A DNA stretch of 64,000 bases from Winogradskyella ouciana. Its GTDB lineage: Bacteria > Bacteroidota > Bacteroidia > Flavobacteriales > Flavobacteriaceae. Every line of letters begins with the position of its first letter. Position 1 is the first letter of the stretch. The stretch is from assembly GCF_009709615.1 (NCBI RefSeq), contig NZ_WJYA01000006.1, forward strand, positions 124,001-188,000, written 5' to 3'. The notes below the pieces were generated by a model. That model searched no databases. It was not told the DNA's origin and was given only the letters and a program-made list of their open reading frames with translations. The position numbers and the translations under genes are program-made. Of this stretch, positions 61,672 through 64,000 are shown piece after piece.

Positions 61672-62466
61672 TTATGGGGTAGAAGCTACAACACCAAGCG
61701 TATATAATTGCTCCATAGTAGGGCTTTCGCTACCTCCTTCTGGCTCTAGGGTAATACCAAATGCCTGACTTTCGTTAGCATTTGCTATAGCAAAGATTTT
61801 ATTATCATCGGTATTGAAGTCATCGATTGTACCTAGGCTTGTTGGTATTAACGGATTGAGCGTTAAAGACCATACTTGCCATACTTTACCTTCTGGTGCG
61901 TTAGGTAAACCTTCAGCATCTAGATAAATGGTGTTATCAGCTTTGTTCCAATAGACTTTAGCATAAGAATTTGCAAAATCTCCTTGGCCACCAAGTGGTA
62001 CTGAAATTATATCCTTATCTCTAATAGCATTTAATAGATTCTTAGTTGCTGCCAGGTTCTCTCTAGCATCTTCTATTTGTATTTCGAGATAATTCCTTTC
62101 GGTTTCAGCAGTTTGTAACTGCTCTTCTAGTTCAGATTTATTATTCAATGTCCACAATAAGCCTCCAGCCAATAAAATTGAGGCAGCCCAACCAGTGTAG
62201 GAAATCCAATTAGGTTTTTGAGGTTTAAGATCAACGACTTTCGTTTCTGTATTGCCTAACTTTCCTTTGAAAGATTCAAAATCTATAGCATGAGGAGATA
62301 CTGCAGCAGTTAATTTTACAACAGCAGCTTCAATCTCTAAAACTTCTTGCAATATTTCAGGATGTTGTTGCATCAACTCATAGACCTCCTGATTTTCTTT
62401 TTCAGAAAGTTGACCAGCTACGTATAGCTCTAAAATACCTGATTCTATGTATGCGTTTATATCCAT
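61672..62466 (-). CDS. Anti-sigma factor (RskA-like)
   Basis: A 264-residue membrane protein. The N-terminal ~85 residues form a zinc-less anti-sigma domain (ESGILELYVAGQLSEKENQEVYELMQ split by turns). A single helix follows (about 91-110, WISYTGWAASILLAGGLLW), then a coiled segment (about 112-145) and a periplasmic RskA/ASF domain (about 160-264) with YAKVYWNKADNTIYLDAEGLP and VWQVWSL. It should hold the ECF sigma factor inactive at the membrane until an envelope signal acts. The sigma gene is immediately upstream (3-base gap). Confidence 0.85.
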   Translation of the reverse strand: MDINAYIESGILELYVAGQLSEKENQEVYELMQQHPEILQEVLEIEAAVVKLTAAVSPHAIDFESFKGKLGNTETKVVDLKPQKPNWISYTGWAASILLAGGLLWTLNNKSELEEQLQTAETERNYLEIQIEDARENLAATKNLLNAIRDKDIISVPLGGQGDFANSYAKVYWNKADNTIYLDAEGLPNAPEGKVWQVWSLTLNPLIPTSLGTIDDFNTDDNKIFAIANANESQAFGITLEPEGGSESPTMEQLYTLGVVASTP

Positions 62467-62469
62467 AAT

Positions 62470-63000
62470 TTATAATACCATGTCTCGTAACTGCTGTATA
62501 CAGTTTCTATTTCTTGTTTTTACCGTGCCAATAGGCATTTGCAATTCTTCAGAAGCTTCTTTTTGAGTGAATCCTTTAAAATAGAGGAGCTCAATAACTT
62601 CTTTACATTTTTGGCCGAGGTTGGTCACAAACTTTTTAATTCCGATAGCATCAGTGCTCCTATCTAAATTGTCATTGCTTGTTATTATATCTACGAAATA
62701 ATCCGAGTTGAGGTTTTGTTTGGATTGCTTAAATGCTTTAGATCTTGTTTTGTCAATAGCTGCGTTGCGTGCTATATTTAAAATCCAAGTAAAAAATCTT
62801 CCCTTTTTTGATGAGTAAGTATCTGCTTTATGCCATGCCTTTATAAAAACATCTTGCATAAGCTCATCAGCAATACTAGAATCTTTTACGATATTGTAAA
62901 CTACACCATGTATGCTATTGCTATACATACCATAGAGTTCTTTAAACGCCACCTGATCCTTGTTTTGAAATTGTTGTACTAGTGTTTCTAAATCCTTCAT
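62470..63000 (-). CDS. ECF RNA polymerase sigma factor
   Basis: A 176-residue sigma-70 family protein of the ECF group. Region 2 (about 10-80) has VAFKELYGMYSNSIHGVVYNI, ADELMQDVFIKAWHKADTY and FFTWILNIARNAAIDKTRSK. Region 4 (about 120-172) has KCKEVIELLYFKGFTQKEASEEL in the helix-turn-helix and PIGTVKTRNRNCIQQLRDM. The match is to SigK-like factors paired with an RskA anti-sigma, and the anti-sigma gene lies 3 bases downstream. Target genes are unknown. Confidence 0.9.
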   Translation of the reverse strand: MKDLETLVQQFQNKDQVAFKELYGMYSNSIHGVVYNIVKDSSIADELMQDVFIKAWHKADTYSSKKGRFFTWILNIARNAAIDKTRSKAFKQSKQNLNSDYFVDIITSNDNLDRSTDAIGIKKFVTNLGQKCKEVIELLYFKGFTQKEASEELQMPIGTVKTRNRNCIQQLRDMVL

Positions 63001-63087
63001 AAGGGGTTATTTTAGAATTTTTGCAGACTAGGGGAAGGATAGTGACGCAATAGCTCTAGTTATAAAAAATGTATTTGTTAATGTTGA

Positions 63088-63672
63088 TTATTCAATAATT
63101 CCACCACAACTAACTCTGCTACCAGCAGCACCAGAAGGTTGAGATGTAAAGTCGTCTGTACCTTGATGCACAATAATGGCTTTACCTAAAATATCTTTTG
63201 TCTCGTCTCCACAGCCAATACACCATTGGTCTGTTGAGAATAGAACATTACCTGTCCCATCTTCTCCAACTTCAAAATTTCCAATATCTCCTTTGTGGTA
63301 TCCAGCTTCATCTCCCCATTTTCCATGAGGTTGGGCAGTCGGGTTCCAGTGACCTCCAGTCGATGTTCCATCTGGTGAAGAACAATCAGCCTCAGCATGG
63401 ATATGTATGGCGTGAGTTCCTGGTGTTAATCCACTCATTTTAGCAGACATAGTAACTTTATTTCCTTTTTGTTTAAATTCAACCTTACCAGAAACATTGC
63501 TATCGCTCTTTGGAGTAAGCTTAAAGGAGAGCTCTTTACTCATTACCTTTTCATTCTCCATGGTTTCTTCAACCTCGGTTTCCATTTCTGTTTCAGTTTC
63601 CTTTTTGTTGTCTTTACAAGCCGTAGCAAATACAATTGATAAGGCTAGTGCTAATAATTTTATATGTTTCAT
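63088..63672 (-). CDS. Cu/Zn superoxide dismutase-like lipoprotein
   Basis: A 194-residue lipoprotein. The ATG at 63672 gives KHIKLLALALSIVFATAC, a signal with Cys19 in a lipobox; an ATG 27 codons upstream would bury it. An acidic low-complexity spacer follows (about 25-45, Glu/Thr-rich). The SOD domain keeps all metal ligands: HxH in HAIHIHAEADC, His in GGHWNP, PHG, YHKGDIGN (His and Asp) and the final His in IIVHQGTDD, plus the disulfide cysteines (ADC and SRVSCGG). It should convert superoxide to peroxide in the periplasm or at the surface. It lies 87 bases after the sigma-factor start. Confidence 0.88.
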   Translation of the reverse strand: MKHIKLLALALSIVFATACKDNKKETETEMETEVEETMENEKVMSKELSFKLTPKSDSNVSGKVEFKQKGNKVTMSAKMSGLTPGTHAIHIHAEADCSSPDGTSTGGHWNPTAQPHGKWGDEAGYHKGDIGNFEVGEDGTGNVLFSTDQWCIGCGDETKDILGKAIIVHQGTDDFTSQPSGAAGSRVSCGGIIE

Positions 63673-63698
63673 TGGTTTGTTATTTATGTCCATAAAGT

Positions 63699-63730
63699 TA
63701 AATATATATCTATGGTATCGCAAATTCAAA
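63699..63730 (-). promoter_or_regulatory. Possible promoter of the SOD gene
   Basis: On the minus strand TTTG (63730-63727), a 20-base spacer and TATATTTA (63706-63699) resemble the consensus except for the last base. It would start transcription about 20 bases before the ATG at 63672. Confidence 0.35.
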
Positions 63731-63805
63731 CTGAATTGAGTTAAAATTTTCACTAATATAATTAAAATCTGTACGATTTAACATAAAAGGCAACGAGATT
63801 AAGAG

Positions 63806-64000
63806 CTAATTGATTTTTAGCAACAATTTTGGATCTTTTATGCCTCTTTTAAGGTTTTCAGTGAGCAGAATGGATTTATCAATACGCGTTTGTGATGCTT
63901 TATATCTAGAAATGGCATAGATAATAGTACGCTGCTTACCTGGTGTCAGATGTTCAAAAATTTGAAATGCGTCATAGTCACTTAAGAGTACAGCTTCTAA
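63806..64000 (-). CDS. YdeI/OmpD-associated family protein, 3' end only
   Basis: The minus strand is open from the right edge to TAG 63806-63808, giving the last 64 residues. They include AFQIFEHLTPGKQRTIIYAI and SRYKASQTRIDKSILLTENL, matching the C-terminal (OmdA-like) motif of YdeI-family proteins, where F..L.P..R and the S/K..eTR.kRI helix are conserved. YdeI has been tied to peptide resistance in enterobacteria, but the family's chemistry is unknown. The N-terminal DUF1801 part would lie outside the window. Confidence 0.6.
   Translation of the reverse strand, partial: LEAVLLSDYDAFQIFEHLTPGKQRTIIYAISRYKASQTRIDKSILLTENLKRGIKDPKLLLKIN

Noticed and set aside
63673..63753. Upstream ATG for the SOD-like protein
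   Set aside because: It would bury the lipoprotein signal and overlap the likely promoter.
1..64000. Insertion sequences, prophage, tRNA or rRNA genes
   Set aside because: No transposase, integrase, phage structural gene, cloverleaf-like or rRNA-like stretch was seen on reading both strands.

Overview
The window is a chromosomal segment from a member of the Bacteroidota, most likely a marine Flavobacteriaceae (Winogradskyella/Psychroserpens-like). The evidence is the low GC content, the TTTG-N18/19-TAnnTTTG promoters, and a typical flavobacterial gene set: SecA with no C-terminal zinc motif, a cysteine-free RecQ, a PorV/PorQ-family barrel, an Lnb/DUF4105 protein and a DUF2795 protein. I saw no tRNA, rRNA, CRISPR array, insertion sequence or phage gene, and no gene-free stretch longer than about 210 bases.

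Left flank (1-12.8 kb): the end of an M23 peptidase, an LpxR-like lipid A deacylase, small envelope proteins, DoxX, a lipoprotein, secA, a DUF2795 protein, a PduO-type cobalamin adenosyltransferase, a LolD/MacB-type ATPase, an O-methyltransferase and an ABC-F protein. Several intergenic regions here hold hairpins and short dispersed repeats.

Centre (12.9-49.0 kb): one 36-kb surface polysaccharide locus of about 34 co-directional genes, starting from a clear promoter at 12833-12862. It encodes a Wza-like export lipoprotein, a Wzc-like tyrosine kinase with a Gly-Tyr tail, and priming transferases at both ends (PglC-like at 16.2 kb, WcaJ-like at 47.6 kb). A TviB/TviC pair should make UDP-GalNAcA. 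A WecE-type transaminase sits with a PglD-like acetyltransferase, a GtrB-like transferase and a GT-C-like protein. A Wzm/Wzt ABC exporter has a methyltransferase gene between its two subunits. Further genes give CMP-sialic-acid synthesis (NeuA, NeuB, NeuC), an MBOAT/SGNH O-acylation pair, a pyruvyltransferase, FkbM and TylF methyltransferases, many GT2/GT4/GT-B glycosyltransferases and an O-antigen ligase/polymerase-like protein. No Wzx flippase is visible, so export most simply runs through the ABC transporter.

Right flank (49-64 kb): Lnb-like and PorV-like genes, phosphatidylserine synthase, a DUF808 protein, a minus-strand operon kdsD-tatC-CMD-lptB (LPS and protein export), recQ with a PD-(D/E)XK-like nuclease gene, a cyclophilin-FKBP fusion, a TPR lipoprotein, an ECF sigma/anti-sigma pair, a Cu/Zn-SOD-like lipoprotein and the end of a YdeI-family gene.

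The theme is the cell envelope: the central locus builds an acidic, probably sialylated, acylated, methylated and pyruvylated glycan, and the flanks carry lipid A, Kdo, LPS-transport and lipoprotein functions. All assignments were made by reading motifs. No database search was possible.
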